64,000 nt of DNA from Chiridota heheva (taxonomy: Eukaryota > Echinodermata > Holothuroidea > Apodida > Chiridotidae). Below, piece after piece: positions 46,127 through 59,720 of the stretch (the first letter of the stretch is position 1; the number at the start of each line of letters is the position of its first letter). The stretch spans positions 1,577,501 through 1,641,500 of the forward strand of contig JAIGNY010002020.1 in NCBI GenBank assembly GCA_020152595.1, given 5' to 3'. The translations under genes and the position numbers were made by a program. Below the pieces are notes generated by a model. The model saw only the letters and a program-made list of their open reading frames with translations, did no database searches and had not been told where the DNA came from.

Positions 46127-48919
46127 TTAATTTATGCAAATATCCACATTGTGATAAAGATGGTTGTTTGAGATATAAGTGTAGCGACTCTTATCATGTT
46201 TCAAAATTTGTAACCCATATTTAACGGCATTTCTTACTGCGTAACAATAAAGACTTACTCTTCCTAATTCCCCTCTTGCTACAACATTTACTCTTGGTAA
46301 TCTTAGGGTGAATTTACAAAAATGGTCATGAACACTTTCAATCTCAGAGCTGGTTTGTGGTCCCCATAACTCAGAGCCATACATCAAAATCAGTAAAATT
46401 TTCTTATCAAAAAGTAACATACATTGATAGCATGGAAGGTGACCAGCTTTTGTGATATTGGTTTTAACCGAAAAAGTAGCCTTACGGGCCTTATCAGCAA
46501 GATCCTTTTGAGCAGCAGTCCATCCTCCCAGGCAAGAAAAGGAAACTCCCAAGAACTTAAAATTATTTACCATTTCAATTTTTGTGCCATTCAGAGAGAA
46601 TCTATATCAGCCTTGGCAAATCTACCTTCTTTTCTGAAGACCATTACTTTAGTCTTCTTATTATTAATCACTAATTGATTTTTCTTACAATAAGAACAAA
46701 GGCTATCAATAAGTTTTTGCAGCACGTAGGAATTCTCAGAAAAAAAGACTATGTCATTGGCATACAGTAGGCAAAACAATTCTCATTTCCAACTTTCACC
46801 CCTTGTAATATTCACCTTGTAAATTGTCTTCAATATCATTAACAATAAGTGAAAAAAGTATGGGAGATAAAACACAGCCCTGTCGAACACCTTTACGACA
46901 AGTGTAAATAAGTTGCCCAATTCTATGCAGGATTGATGTTGCTGTACATGTTACGTAATATGTTAAGAAACTTGCCATCAATCTTGTATCTATTCTTCAA
47001 CTTATAAAAAAGTAACTTATGGTTAATACTATTGAATGCTCTTTTAAAGTTTACAAAAATAACATACAATTTACCTCTCGGTTTACTTAAGGAGTTTGTA
47101 ATAAAATAATGTAATACAAAAGCATTATCAATAGCCGAGTAACTTTTACGAAAACCTGCTTGTGCTCTTGAGAATATATCATTGTTATCACACCATTCTT
47201 TTAGTCGATTAGAGATACCTAAAGCAAATACTTTGCTTAAAGAAGACATTAAGAGTAACCCGCCTGTAATTTGCGGGATCTTTAAAATAGGACAGATCAA
47301 ACCTATAATATTCCAGGAATCTAGGTAAATGCCATTTTCAAAAATGCCATTAAAGAGTTGAATGATTATTTCAATGATCCACCCTGGCAGAGCTTTGAAG
47401 AACTCATTGGTATCCCATCCATACCAGGTGCTTTAGAGTTCTTCAAGTCGTATATACAATGTTTTATTTCATCTATATTAATAACATCATTCAATAGATC
47501 TATATCAATATCACTATCTGTCATGTCTGTCGCTTGATAAAAATCAATGGGATCGCTGCTAGAACTATGATCAAATATAGCTCTGAAATACTGCAGCCAA
47601 TCATGGGCAGTAATTGCATTAGTAATGAAATTACTTCTGATTTTAAAGAAAATTCTGGAATTTCACATTGTTTGTACAAGCAGCTGTAACCAAACCTCTC
47701 CTAATTTTGTTTTTATAACCGTTCGTTTTGTTACCCATAACATCATTATACTGATTTCCTAAACGTATGTAATTAGCTTTGCTTTCGGTCGATGAATAGT
47801 TTCTATACCTTCGAAGAGCATTTGACCACATTCTTTGTCAAACCATTCATTGCAGACATTAGAATTTCGATCTTTTTGATTACCATCTTTGATCATACTA
47901 GAGCACAACTTAAACGCCACAGATTTGATCAAATTCAAAATTCCAACAAAATCTTTGCGTATTAACATACCATCACAATCAGACAAAAAACTGTTTACTT
48001 GATACGTCATTAAACATGTTAAAGTTCAATTAAACACCATTGGTAAATCTGATTTTAGAGTAGTTGTGTACGCCATGGGAATGTGAGCTCTTTACTTGTG
48101 CTAAACTGTTAAATGACAAAGCAAGAGGCATGTAATTAACATCTATAAAGCACTTGTAAATCCAATGATCCTGTATTTGATATAAGATTGTCGATGAGAT
48201 TATATAATCAACTACACTGCTTCCATTGTATTTTATACATGTGAAGCTCCATATACCACTTTCTTTACCAACCACTTCATTCAAAATTCTTAGAGAAGTA
48301 GTTTTGCAAAATTGAAGCAGCTTTCTCCCATAATTGTTAACAACAGTTAATTCTTTTGAAGATCTTTGAATCACATAATCTTCTTTTACATAAGGAGCTG
48401 GGTCAGCGGCTAGGCCAGTAGGAATTGAATCGGACTGAATACCTGTGCTGGCATTGAAATCTCCAGTGACAATGAACTCTACTTTTTGATGAGATGTTTT
48501 TAATTGTATTATATCACCCTCTATTTCATCCAAAATTGTTATATCTGAATAATTTGAGTTTTCTGGTGGCATGTACAAAGCACATAAATACAAAATCATA
48601 TCAGGGATAACATTTTCAATTTTCAGCCAAATATGGGAACAAGAATGTCGATATACTGTAGGTGTGCATTTAAATAGGTTTTAACAAAAACAGAGACACC
48701 ACTAGAATTCCTAGTAGATGAACCAGGTCTATCCCTTGTTACTATAAAGTGTTTAAATTCCTGGAGCTGTGTGTTGCTATTCAAGTTTAACCAAGTTTCT
48801 GAAAAACAAACAATGTCATACGATGAAATGAAATCCACAAAATCTTTATTTTCCCACTTGCTATTCAATCCTTGTATATTCCAACTTAAAAGTTTAAAAG
48901 TAAACAATTGCTTTTGCAT
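46127..48919 (-). mobile_element. Non-LTR retrotransposon (LINE A), endonuclease plus reverse transcriptase, decayed
   Basis: From high to low coordinates: an APE-type endonuclease with SWNIQGL, CFSETWL, LYMPPENS, GDFNA and SVVDYII; a linker; then a reverse transcriptase with GFRKSYSAIDNAF, VIFVNFKRAFNSINH and GVRQGCVLSPILFSLIVNDI. The catalytic box reads YANDIVFF, where YADD is expected, so the second catalytic Asp is replaced by Asn. The C-terminal part has YGSELWG and GELGRVSLY. The last endonuclease His motif (usually SDH) reads VNYMPL. Several frame changes separate the pieces (about five frames for ~2.8 kb), so it is dead. The clade is not resolved; it is of the jockey/CR1-like group. 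Confidence 0.9.
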
Positions 48920-49099
48920 GTATGGTGATCATGATCAATACTATCAGGCCTCGGCCACCCCCTATCTGGCTTCACGTAACAGAAAAGCTTTTTAGGGTTT
49001 CAGATGCTACCAGGGCCGTTATTTTCTGCCAGGATTTTCCATCCCAGAAATCAGTGTTTTTCCATCCCCAAAACTTGGGAGTGGAAAACAATGTTTTAA

Positions 49100-50068
49100 A
49101 AAACTCCAATCACTTAATTGTTAGATTCAAAAATTTCTTTAAAATAAATAATAAGAAAACTGAATTTGTGCTCTTCGGCTCTTCTCACCAATTATCTAAA
49201 ATAACAATATCTTTTATTAAAATTGGCAACTCAGAGATCCCGCCATCTTCACAAGCCCAGAACCTCAATGTAATATTTGATTCTTCGATGACTTTAAAGC
49301 CTCATATTTCAAATGTTGTACGCTCTTCCGCATTTTATCTCAGGCACATTGGTTGGTTACGCAAGACCTCACGCCTTGACAATGAAAATGCCATGTTGTA
49401 CGGACTACCCAAGAAAAGTATCATTCCACCTCAAAAATTACAGAACACAGCTGCTCGAATATTAACTCTTTCAAAGAAGTCTTGCCACATCACTCCAAGT
49501 TTGAAGAAACTTCACTGGCTTCTCGTTACTTATAGAATTGCTTTTAATTTTATGCTTTTTGTCTTTAAATTTCTGAATAATTGTGCTCTTACTTATGTTA
49601 ATAATCTCCTTGTCAAGTATAATGCAACTCGTAATCTTCATTCTCGCAATTTGTCCCTTCTCAAAGAATCTGAAGCGAATCGGGTATGGGGGAAAAATCT
49701 TTTGCTGTTGCAGCTCCATGTATTTGGAACAAATTACCTCATGAACTCAGACTTGCCCCAAGTATTAATGTATCTGTACTATCTTATAGTCTCTTGTTAT
49801 GTACTATACTTGTTATGTTCTATACTTGTTTTATACTTGTTCTATACTTCTATATATTATATTTTCTGGGCCTTGAGCACTCTGCCGGATATGTACGCGT
49901 TACAAATCTGTAATATCATCATAATCTTTTTTCTTTTTTCTTTTTTTATTTCTATTTTTTTTTTAATTTATTTGTATTTGTATTCGTATTCTTATTTTTA
50001 TGTTTATTTTTATTGTTATTTTCATTTTTATTTTTATTCTTATTTTTATTTTTAAAATTATTTTTAAA
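49100..50068 (+). mobile_element. CR1-type LINE fragment (LINE B), 3' end
   Basis: The plus strand encodes NNKKTEFVLFGSSHQLSKI, VIFDSSMTLKPHISNVVRS, AFYLRHIG, LYGLPKKSI, LQNTAARILTLSKKS, HITPSLKKLHWLLVTYRI and, after a frame change near 49690, KSFAVAAPCIWNKLPHELRL. This is the C-terminal part of a CR1/jockey-like polyprotein that is common in marine invertebrates. Compared with the family it lacks some 25-30 residues before RLDNENAMLYGLP. A T-rich tail of short tttatttttat repeats closes it at about 50068, where the TTAA-flanked element resumes. It lies head to head with LINE A. Confidence 0.85.
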
Positions 50069-50408
50069 ATTGGATTGCATTAATAAACTTTCACAGTTGT
50101 AAATGGCTTTTCAGGCAAAAGCAAGGTCTGGAAATATGGCAAGTAAGTCTTTGAAGAAACAAAATGCTTCTTTGTTAAATTTTGTGCATTTTAAAAAAAT
50201 TCTCTAATTTAACCCATTTTTTCTCAAAAATCTTCAACATAATCCCCAACAAAAAGTTACATTTTCTGCAAGAACTATTCGAGCTCATTCAAATGATACC
50301 AGAATCACTGCTGTGGACATATTTGACAAAGCAAAATATTTTTTTTAAAGTGCATGTCCAAACTGGCCAAGCACCGGTTAGATGATCGGTTGAAGATTTA
50401 AGGGTTAA

Positions 50409-50885
50409 TGGACTGAGACAAATTCCACACATTCACTGCTGGCTCAACTATCAAATCAACATATCAATTAATTTCTATGATAAATGTAATTCTATTATGA
50501 TAATTTCTAATACAATTATTTCTATTACGATCATTTCTATCATGATCATTTATTTTACTGTACGCTCAATTCATCGGTACTTTGTTGACCCATGATCAAA
50601 ACTGACAGATTGTACAAGACATGCCTCAGTGAGCCTTCAATAGCAATATAAAGAAATGATGCAGTGCAGTTGTTATTGCATTGCACCCTACCCTACATAT
50701 GTAAGTGTTCTTAAGACATGTACTGCACATGCTATCAGTCCAGCTGTCCAAGAAAGCTCTATTTTCATAAGATATCCCTTATCTGCAGGACTGCCACTAC
50801 TTGAATAGCCTCAGGTTACCAGTTATCTTAGTACAAATCAATAGCGCATCACAATTTCAAGCTGCATTTGATGAAATTAGTGAAA
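50409..50885. other. No recognisable gene
   Basis: AT-rich, with repeats of tctattacgatcatttctat type near 50500-50560. Confidence 0.4.
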
Positions 50886-51032
50886 AACACACAGCAAAAT
50901 TGTGATCTGTGCTTAATGAGAAATGGGACACGCTACCAGTGGGGTATTTATGGCTCATAACACACGACAGAATTGTGATCTGTGTTCAATAAGAGATGGG
51001 ACACGCTACCTGTAGGGTGTTTATGGCTCAGG
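50886..51032. repeat. Two-copy tandem duplication, about 73-bp unit
   Basis: aattgtgatctgtg, atgggacacgctacc and gtatttatggctca occur twice in a row with a few substitutions. Confidence 0.9.
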
Positions 51033-52595
51033 CTTGAATATAATTTCAGCAAGTTCAACTTTTCTGAAGTTGAAGAAGAAAAAACAAACAAACAAGAAAA
51101 GTTTATCATATTGTAAACATTTACAGCTAATCTAATAAATTACACCTTAAAGTTCAGTATCACAGGCATGTACAATTTTCAATGAAATGCAAAACTTGCT
51201 CTATATTATTACCTGAAGTGCAGCAGGTATTTGCAATATTCTAAGGCTAATAATTTCTACTCTACAAACTATCATGCAGGTAATCATAAAAGCTGTGTGC
51301 CAATTAGGGATTATACAGTAAGTTTATGGAGACGTGTCTGTTCAGTGTCAGTCACTATACCTGGCTGTCTATTGTGCGGACTTGAATATGTTGCCTGTGC
51401 TATAATCCATTCCTAAATAGCATTAAAATACTTCACAATCTAATGCATTATGTATCAAATGAATAAAAAACTATGCAGCTTACACAAAGTAATATGTACC
51501 ACATTATCATTTTACATTTCATCAGAGATGAGTTTACAGTAGTAGTGAACCAGTTCAGAAAATAAAAGTGCTTCAATGAATCTTAACACTTTTGACTTTT
51601 GCTTGCAGTGAACAATATGCAACAATTCACACCTGGAAAAACTACGGTTTCGGCAGTGATAGCTGTGGGAAAAACATTGGAATTTCGGAAAGAAATTTTA
51701 CTAAATGAAAATTATTTTGTCACAATTTTTATGGGAAGATTTTTCCAAATCTTTATTCAGAACTGTGGCGGGAAATTTTATAATAAATTCCAACTCTTGC
51801 GAAACATAAACCTTTACATGTGCCAAATACAGCATGCAGTATAAAGGAATTGCATGTGAGAGGGTAAGCGTGTAAAAGACCATCAAGGCCCCAAATACCC
51901 AAAACCTAGTTCACATAGGGACTCTATTGTTATATTTTCACCGGTTTGACAATGACATTACAGTTCTTTTTATGTACAATTGCAGTAAATCCAACAAAAA
52001 TTATGCTCAAATTATGCAATTTTATACACAAACCACAATACCAGAAAGATTAAACACATAAGATTATGAAGACTTTAAGTGTAATCACAAGTTATCTACA
52101 AAAATTAGTACCAGCTTTAGCATGTACATAATCTAACAGAACTACTGTACTGACACCTACGTACAGGGATGCATCAATAGATTAGTTGCTTCAAATTTTA
52201 AAAAAATCATGAAAATAGCAAAGTACAGTATCCCACCAACATGTACTATCTAAACATATTCATTTTCAGACCTAATATCTGGGAAGGGGGAGGGGGAACT
52301 TCACACGAAAAGTGGTAGGGGTGTGTGCAGCCCATCGACCAAAACCATGCCACAGTATGATAGATTTTTTGGTAACTGCAGTATGAAATATTAATTTTTG
52401 TTACCCGCAGAATGAAAGAAGTCAATTTTGATATCTGCAGTATGAGATTTCAACAAAAATGTTGCAAAAATGGACCAGTTAGTACAAAATTAACACATAA
52501 GGAAAATTAACACACTACCCCCTCACCCCAGGAAAACAATTTAATTTCCCATGAAACAGCACAGCAAATTGAAGCAGACAGCTAAGATGTTTAGT
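51033..52595. other. No recognisable gene; G-rich patch near 52285
   Basis: AT-rich sequence. ggaagggggagggggaactt near 52280-52300 belongs with the C/G-rich patches. Phrases such as 'gcagtatgaaatattaattt' and 'gcagtatgagatttcaaca' recur at 52370-52460. Confidence 0.4.
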
Positions 52596-54452
52596 GGTTC
52601 CGATGCATCCTTTTGTTGTTGGTTGATTTTCAAGTTTCATACTAACTGGCATTGCATATCATAAAATATGCTAAATAACATATATTCATAAGCCATGCCC
52701 GCCATGCATATCAATAAAGTGAACTTGACACCATTACAAGTATATTATAAAGCATACACATGGTTGCACATTTATCACTACTTGAAGAATTTTACATAAT
52801 GCCCCAAGTATATCAACCAAACTCTTCCAAATTTTGTGCACAACATTTGATAATGTGGGTGATTTGTTTACAAGTTTTTTGAAGCATTTTCACACTAAGG
52901 CATGCATATTAGTGATAGAACCTGTTGTCAACATAAGCATGTACACAGTAACTGGACAAATAACATGCAAGTATGATGGTTGCTATAAATTTATCACTTT
53001 TTCAAGAATTTCATTATATTAGCTGGCCCCCTTCTCCTCACTTAGCAATATGCATAAGATCATCACTAAAAAACAATAGGGCACACAAATGGACAATAGG
53101 TTATCTGTGTACCACATATGACTTGTATCCAATGTACTGTCCTACGGTTACTGTGTTTACAAGCTCGTTTCAGCAAAACCATATTTAGCCCCGCCCAACC
53201 CATTATGTATATGAATGATATTCAACAATTTTATACCATGAATATGAAAACAATAGCTAAAACCATAAATATACCAAGTATGAATCAAAACAGACTTGTA
53301 GTTGTTAAAATATGAACATTTGAAGAATTTTAGATTAAGCCCCGCCTACTTATTGATATGCATGACATCACCACCAAAAAAACCAATAAGGTGCATCTTT
53401 GGACTATGGGATACCTGTGTACCACATTTGACATGAATCCAGTTTATTGTTCTTTAGATATCATGTTTACAAGCTCTTTTCAGTAAATCATATAAAGCAC
53501 CGCCCACTGTATGTTAATGAAATTCAACATTTTATACCATGAGCATGTACATGTACACACCAGCTAACATCATAACCAGATATGAAACAAAACAGACATG
53601 TAGTTGTTAATATATAACCATTTCAGGATTTTTACATTAAGTCCTGCCTACTCATTAATATGCATGAGATCACCACTAAAAACAATAGGGCACATATAAA
53701 GATCATGTGCTATCTGTGTACCACATATGACATGAATGCAATTGATCATTCTTGAGATACTGTGTTTATATTTATATTACATATTAATGAATTTTAACGT
53801 TTTAAAATCATGAACACATACACACTAGCTAACATCTTAATTATACCCAATATGAAACAAAAAGAACAATTGGATGATAAAAAACAAGCACTTCCAGATT
53901 TCTATATTATGCCCTGCCCATCCATTAATATGCGTGACATCATCACCTAAAACAATAGGGAACATCTGCAGACTATGGCCTACCTATATAACACATATGA
54001 CATAAACACAATGTGTCATTTTGGAGATTTCATGTTTACAAGCTATATTTAGCAAAATCACATTCCGCCCCGCCCACTATGCATATTAATGAGATTTAAA
54101 ATGTGTACATTGTTAGCATGTGGACACTATTTAACAACATTACTATATCAATTATGAAACAAAACGGACAAACAGTTGTTAAAATATGAAAACATTTTTA
54201 CTTTATATTAAACCCCGCCCACTCATTAATATGAATGACATCATCACCAAAAAAATAGGGCACATCTTCAGACCATGGGATATCTGTGTACCACATATGA
54301 CATGAATCCAATGTACAGTTCTTGCGATATTGTGTTTACAAGCTAGAAGAAACCCCACCCCCTCCCCTCCTTCCTCCACCACACACACATACAGTGCATA
54401 CACACACGACAAGTAAACCAGATAGGATCCTGATGCTGATCGCATTGGAACC
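52596..54452 (+). mobile_element. E-family TIR element with internal tandem units, copy 2 (~1.86 kb)
   Basis: Left end GGTTCCGATGC, right end GCATTGGAACC, inverted repeat of 11 bp with one mismatch. The leader matches the copy at 25.7 kb (gttggttgattttcaag…aagccatgcccgccatgc). The interior is a tandem series of two alternating sub-units: one with 'aatatgcatgacatcaccac' and 'tatctgtgtaccacatatga', the other with 'tgcatattaatgaaattca' and 'aaaacagacttgtagttgtt'. About five composite units are present, against about two in copy 1. A C-rich patch lies just inside the right end. Non-coding. Confidence 0.78.
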
Positions 54453-55629
54453 TAAAAATCATGCAAGGATTGTTGGGCCCATAAAAAACCTGGCCTGTAC
54501 AGTTAACCCACTCCTCAGTATGGGGAGTCGTTACACCATAGGGGCCCGCAGTGCCCCACTCGCCCCATCCCATAGGGCCCTAGCTATGCCACTGTACACT
54601 TCTTTCAATTTTCACTAAGTTGTCGCCTTTCCCAGAATGATTTTACATTCAAAACATAAAATATGAATACATTTCTTTGAATTCGTCTTCAACTTGATGT
54701 ACCATTCACAAATCGCATATCATACAGTGACTCTCAAGTTCAGTGACACATGACTTATACCATCCCTGATTATACCACTGCTATCAAATGCTGCATCATA
54801 TGACAGAAGAATTCTGGAGTAATGCCAAGCAATCGTTACTATCTAATTCCGATTTTATGACCTAGCAGGTGAGATCATGGCAAAAACTGCTCAACACTTA
54901 ACAGCAGTTAACATTCAACAAAGCAGCTTTTACAACCAGCACAATCAAGATGAAGCCAGGAGATGAAATGTTCAGACCATCACAGAAAAAAATGATTTAA
55001 CGAGTAAAAAACAGAATAAGCCAGTTCACAGTAACGATAATATGTATTGCGCAATGCAGGTCAAATGAGAAAAGCTGGCTGTAAGCAACTAACACGCATT
55101 GAACAACACTGCTACCAGGGACATGGAGCAATTTTTTTGTGAAAAGGGGAGGGGGCCTGAAGAATGCGAAAATAAAATGCATCATCACATTCATATTTGT
55201 ACACTACCTCCCAATAATATTGGTAGGCATGGCCTTTGGTAGGGTATTTTCTCAGGGGGCGGAGGGGGTAAATTAAGTTCTATTGTTGCTGCTATTTTTG
55301 CTCATTTTGAGGTTAGTATTTTTGTCAATTGTTTATTTTTGGGCCATTTTCCTGATGTTTTTGGAAAATATTCTCCGGCACTTTTTTGGATAAGATAAGA
55401 TCAATTTATTTCGTCCACAACAAAATATGGAAATTTGTCGCCCTGTAGCAAAATGTACAAAGATATTTAAAAAAATATAAATATAAAAGTTATAAATATA
55501 AAAGTTATAAATTAGAGGTTACATAAAAGTTATATAAAAAAAACAGTAAATTAGGAAAAATAAAATTTTCGGTAAATATTAGTAAATGGTAAATACAATA
55601 ACATCCAAGAGATGTATGTTTGTGTATGG
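54453..55629. other. Dispersed GC-rich repeat piece and unique DNA
   Basis: At about 54475-54600 a GC-rich piece (gggcccataaaaaacctggc, ggggcccgcagtgccccac, gggccctagctatgccactg) resembles an old interspersed repeat. The rest is AT-rich. (aaagttataaatata)n occurs near 55485-55520. Confidence 0.4.
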
Positions 55630-56160
<531 letters not shown>

Positions 56161-56699
56161 TACAAATTTGACCTAAAATTTAAAAACACAAACTATCAGA
56201 CCACTTTCAAGTTGAACAGGGAACAAATGAAAACCTGAATCTGTTTTGCTTGGACCATGGTATACGAAGTCTTTTCCATGAACGGTAGATAATATACAGT
56301 GGGAAGAACGGACTTCAGACATATGTTATTACCAACAACACAACTTGCGGCCCTTACGATCATATCCAATTTACTAATTTAATCTTTTGTAAGCAGCCCG
56401 AATATAATATACAGATAATACTGAAAGTCAATACGCTTTGTATTACTGACTGGTAAAAGAGTTTAAGAATAATATTGTCAACTTTGAAGTATTTCAGTTT
56501 TCATAAAAAATACAACCTTTGGTACCCATTGGTTCTATATTTGCATCGGCCTGGTCTTTAAAGGTAAATTTACGGCCAATGATAGTGCCTGGATATTTGT
56601 AATGGTCCACCTGTTCAACAACCTCATTATTGACACTGATTGGAGCACGATCACATGAACGTTTCCTAAATATTTTGGTGCATTGTTTGTTTATTTAAG
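56161..56699. other. No recognisable feature
   Basis: AT-rich DNA, no gene or repeat family identified. Confidence 0.4.
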
Positions 56700-57370
56700 G
56701 GAGGGAATTTCCGTTCATTTATGTGCAATTTTCTTTAATTTTCAATAAATTTTGAGCAATTCCCTGAGATTTCATTGACAATTTTCCAGAAATTTCGTTA
56801 ATATTTGAGCAATTTTTCCCATTTTTCGGAAATCATTTTTTAGATTTGGAGGGAAAATTTGACAAATTTCAAATAATTATATTTGGGAAGTTTTCTACAT
56901 TTGTAGATAATTTTCTGGATTTTGAAGAAATATTTGACAAATTTTCAATCATTGTGCCTAATTTTTTTCCATTCTACCAAAATTCATCAACAATTTTTGG
57001 GATATTTCTCTTATTTTGGGGCCATTTTTCTGTTTTGAGGCAATTTCCTTCATTTTTAGACAATTATTAAGGTTTTGAAAAAAAATTTGACAAATTTAGA
57101 ATAATTATACCAAATTTTAGGAAAATTTCGTTCATTTTTGGGCAGTTTAATTAACATTTCGGTGAACTATTTTGTTATTTGTCAATTTTAGGGAAAATTT
57201 GTCCATTTTTGGCATTTATAGGGAAATTTTGTACAATTGTAGATAATTTTCTTTAAAATTGACAAAAAAATTGTCAATTTATGGAAAATTTGTTGAGAAA
57301 TTTGATCAACATTTCAAATAATTTTACTAAATTTTCCTTTAATTTTGTGTTAATAATATCCCAATTTTAC
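56700..57370. repeat. Degenerate ~20-bp array (ttttgggaaaatttcgttca type)
   Basis: Loose tandem units such as aattttcgaaatttcgttaa and ttttagggaaaattt, in style like the degenerate array at 39.9-40.6 kb. Period and relation are uncertain. Confidence 0.55.
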
Positions 57371-58340
57371 CTCCCATACAGGAAAATCAGGAAGCTGAAA
57401 TCCTCTCAGGCCATCTTAGTATTTTTATTTTTTTGCCCAGCTAAAAGAAGGGAGAGGTGGTGCTAAAGTCTCTGCGGTCCCTGGTTATTTCCCGATTATT
57501 TCCTTTTAATATTCGAGTAGATTCGGTGTCTTACATTGTTACTAAAATTGTTCTCTTTCTTATGAAAAGGTTACAAAAAAACATGGCAATATACCTTTAA
57601 CTATAAAAGAAATACTCAGATGAAAATTGAAATGTGACAGTGCATTGTTCTGGAGTCTCTAAAATATTCAACAACAAAAATTGTGTTGAACTTGTATGTT
57701 CAAATTAATCATAATTATTTCTAATTAAAGTAATTTTTAAAGGACACAGTATCAAATATTAGACCCATATTGCTTCAAAATTACCATGACTTGGCAAGAG
57801 ACTCACACTTTTTGACATAGTGCTCCTATAAATACATTACTTATAGTATTATCACAAGGGAGTCCAAAGGAGTATAACAAAAGTGGGTGTAGCTTCTGAA
57901 ATAAAACACAGAGAGCAATAGAGCAATTCATCAACTTTAAAGATGAATCTGATGGTTAGAAAGGGAAACTATTTACAAAAGATGAAGTGATGGATTTCAA
58001 GTCTGGAAGACTACTTGGTCTGTATCTGAACTCCCATTGACTAATCTTTTAGAGAGGAGCAATATTTAAAAGATTTAATTCTAATTATTTTCTTAATGTT
58101 GAGAAACCAACTACCAGGAAAAAATTACGCTAAAAGGTATGTACAGGAGGTACAGGTTGATCAAAGAAATAAATCAACTTAAAGATGGTTCAAAGTGAGC
58201 TATTTACAAAGCACATTTAACCAAAAAATTCTTTACTCAAACAGACATAAACTTACAGGTGAACAAACTATGTGATTCATGGTCCACAAGGCCAAACCCA
58301 TTCATAAAATTTGTTGAGCTGTTTGATGATAATTACATGG
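57371..58340. other. No recognisable gene
   Basis: AT-rich; a short GC-richer piece at about 57430-57490 (gagaggtggtgctaaagtct, ctgcggtccctgg). Confidence 0.4.
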
Positions 58341-59720
58341 CCTCCTAGCGAGGTCATAGGGTAAAACTAGAACCGTAAATACATCATGGTTTGCATGCCC
58401 ATGCAAGCTGAAACCCATATCATATGATCTGCCCAATTATAAAAATGCAATCCCACACTAGTCCCACATGGCATCCTATGCCCCACATGGCATCCTATGC
58501 ATCCTGGCATCCTATGCCCCACCTGGCATCCTATGCCCCACATGGCATCCCATGTCCCATATGGCATCCCATGTCCCACATGGCATCCCCTGTCCCACAT
58601 GGCATCCCATGTCCCACATGACATCCATGTCCCACATGGCATCCATGTCCCACATGACATCCTATGTCCCACATGGCATCCATCCCATGGCATCCATGTC
58701 CCACATGGCATCCATGTCCCACATGGCATCCATGTCCCACATGGCATCCATGTCCCACATGGCATCCATGTCCCACATGGCATCCATGTCCCACATGACA
58801 TCCCCATGTCCCACATGGCATCCCATGTCCCACATGGCATCCATGTTCCACATGGCATCCCATGTCCCACATGGCATCCCATGTCCCACATGGCATCCCA
58901 TGTCCCACATGGCATCCCATGTCACACATGGCATTCCATGTCACACATGGCATCCCATGTCACACATGGCATCCCATGTCCCACATGACATCCCATGTCC
59001 CACATGGCATCCCATGTCCCACATGGCATCCCATGTCCCACATGGCATCCCATGTCCCACATGGCATCCCATGTTCCACATGGCATTTCATGTCCCACAT
59101 GGCATCCCATGTCCCACATGGCATCCCATGTCCCACATGGCATCCCATGTCCCACATGGCATCCATATGACATCCCATTCCATGTCCCACATGGCATTTA
59201 CCATATCTCCCACATGGCATTCCACCATATCTCCCATATGGCATTCCACCATATCTCCCACATGGCATTCCACCATATGCCCCAGTCCCACATGGCATCC
59301 ACCCTTTGACTTAAATGACATCGCACCCTCTCTCCCACATGTCATCCTATCCTATGTCCCACATCATATCCAATCCCCATGGGATATCCCATATCCCATG
59401 GAATGGGATCACTTCCAATATCCCACATGGAATCATTCCCCATATCCCACATGGGATCCCTCCCCATGTCCCACATGGTATCCCTCCCTGTGTCTCACAT
59501 GGCATCCCTCCCTATGTCTCCCATGGCATCCCAACTTATGTAACGCATCAGTGGCTTCCCACTTTATGTCCCACATGGCATCCCACCTTATGTCTCACAT
59601 TAGGTCCCACCATATGTTCCACATGGTATGCCTCCCCATGTCCCAATGACATCCCACTTTATGTCTCACCCGGCATCACATCCCATGTCCCCATGGCCTC
59701 CTACCCTATGTCCCACATAG
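58341..59720. repeat. CATG-rich array, copy 2: 19-bp unit, about 60 copies
   Basis: Unit ATCCCATGTCCCACATGGC, an imperfect palindrome around CCATGT-CCC-ACATGG, very regular from 58540 to 59170 and degenerate on both sides. The left flank (aactagaaccgtaaataca, tcatggtttgcatgcccatg) is homologous to that of the array at 44.7 kb. Open frames up to 393 codons on both strands (peptides HVPHGIPCPTW, SHMAS, CHVGHGMPCGTWDAMW) follow from the 19-codon cycle. Confidence 0.95.

Larger units (their letters stand above)
45955..50408 (-). mobile_element. TTAA-flanked (piggyBac-like) element, copy 2, split by LINE insertions
   Basis: The low end reads TTAACCCTTAAATC and the high end GATTTAAGGGTTAA, a perfect 14-bp inverted pair made of TTAA plus CCCTTAAATC. 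TTAA targets with ends starting CCC are the hallmark of piggyBac-type transposons. The parts 50408-50070 and 46140-45955 align in order with the copy at 6685-7493. The ~3.9 kb between them is LINE sequence absent from the other copy. No transposase remains. Confidence 0.8.

Noticed and set aside
49471-49719. 82-codon minus frame
   Set aside because: Antisense shadow of the CR1-type LINE B coding sequence.
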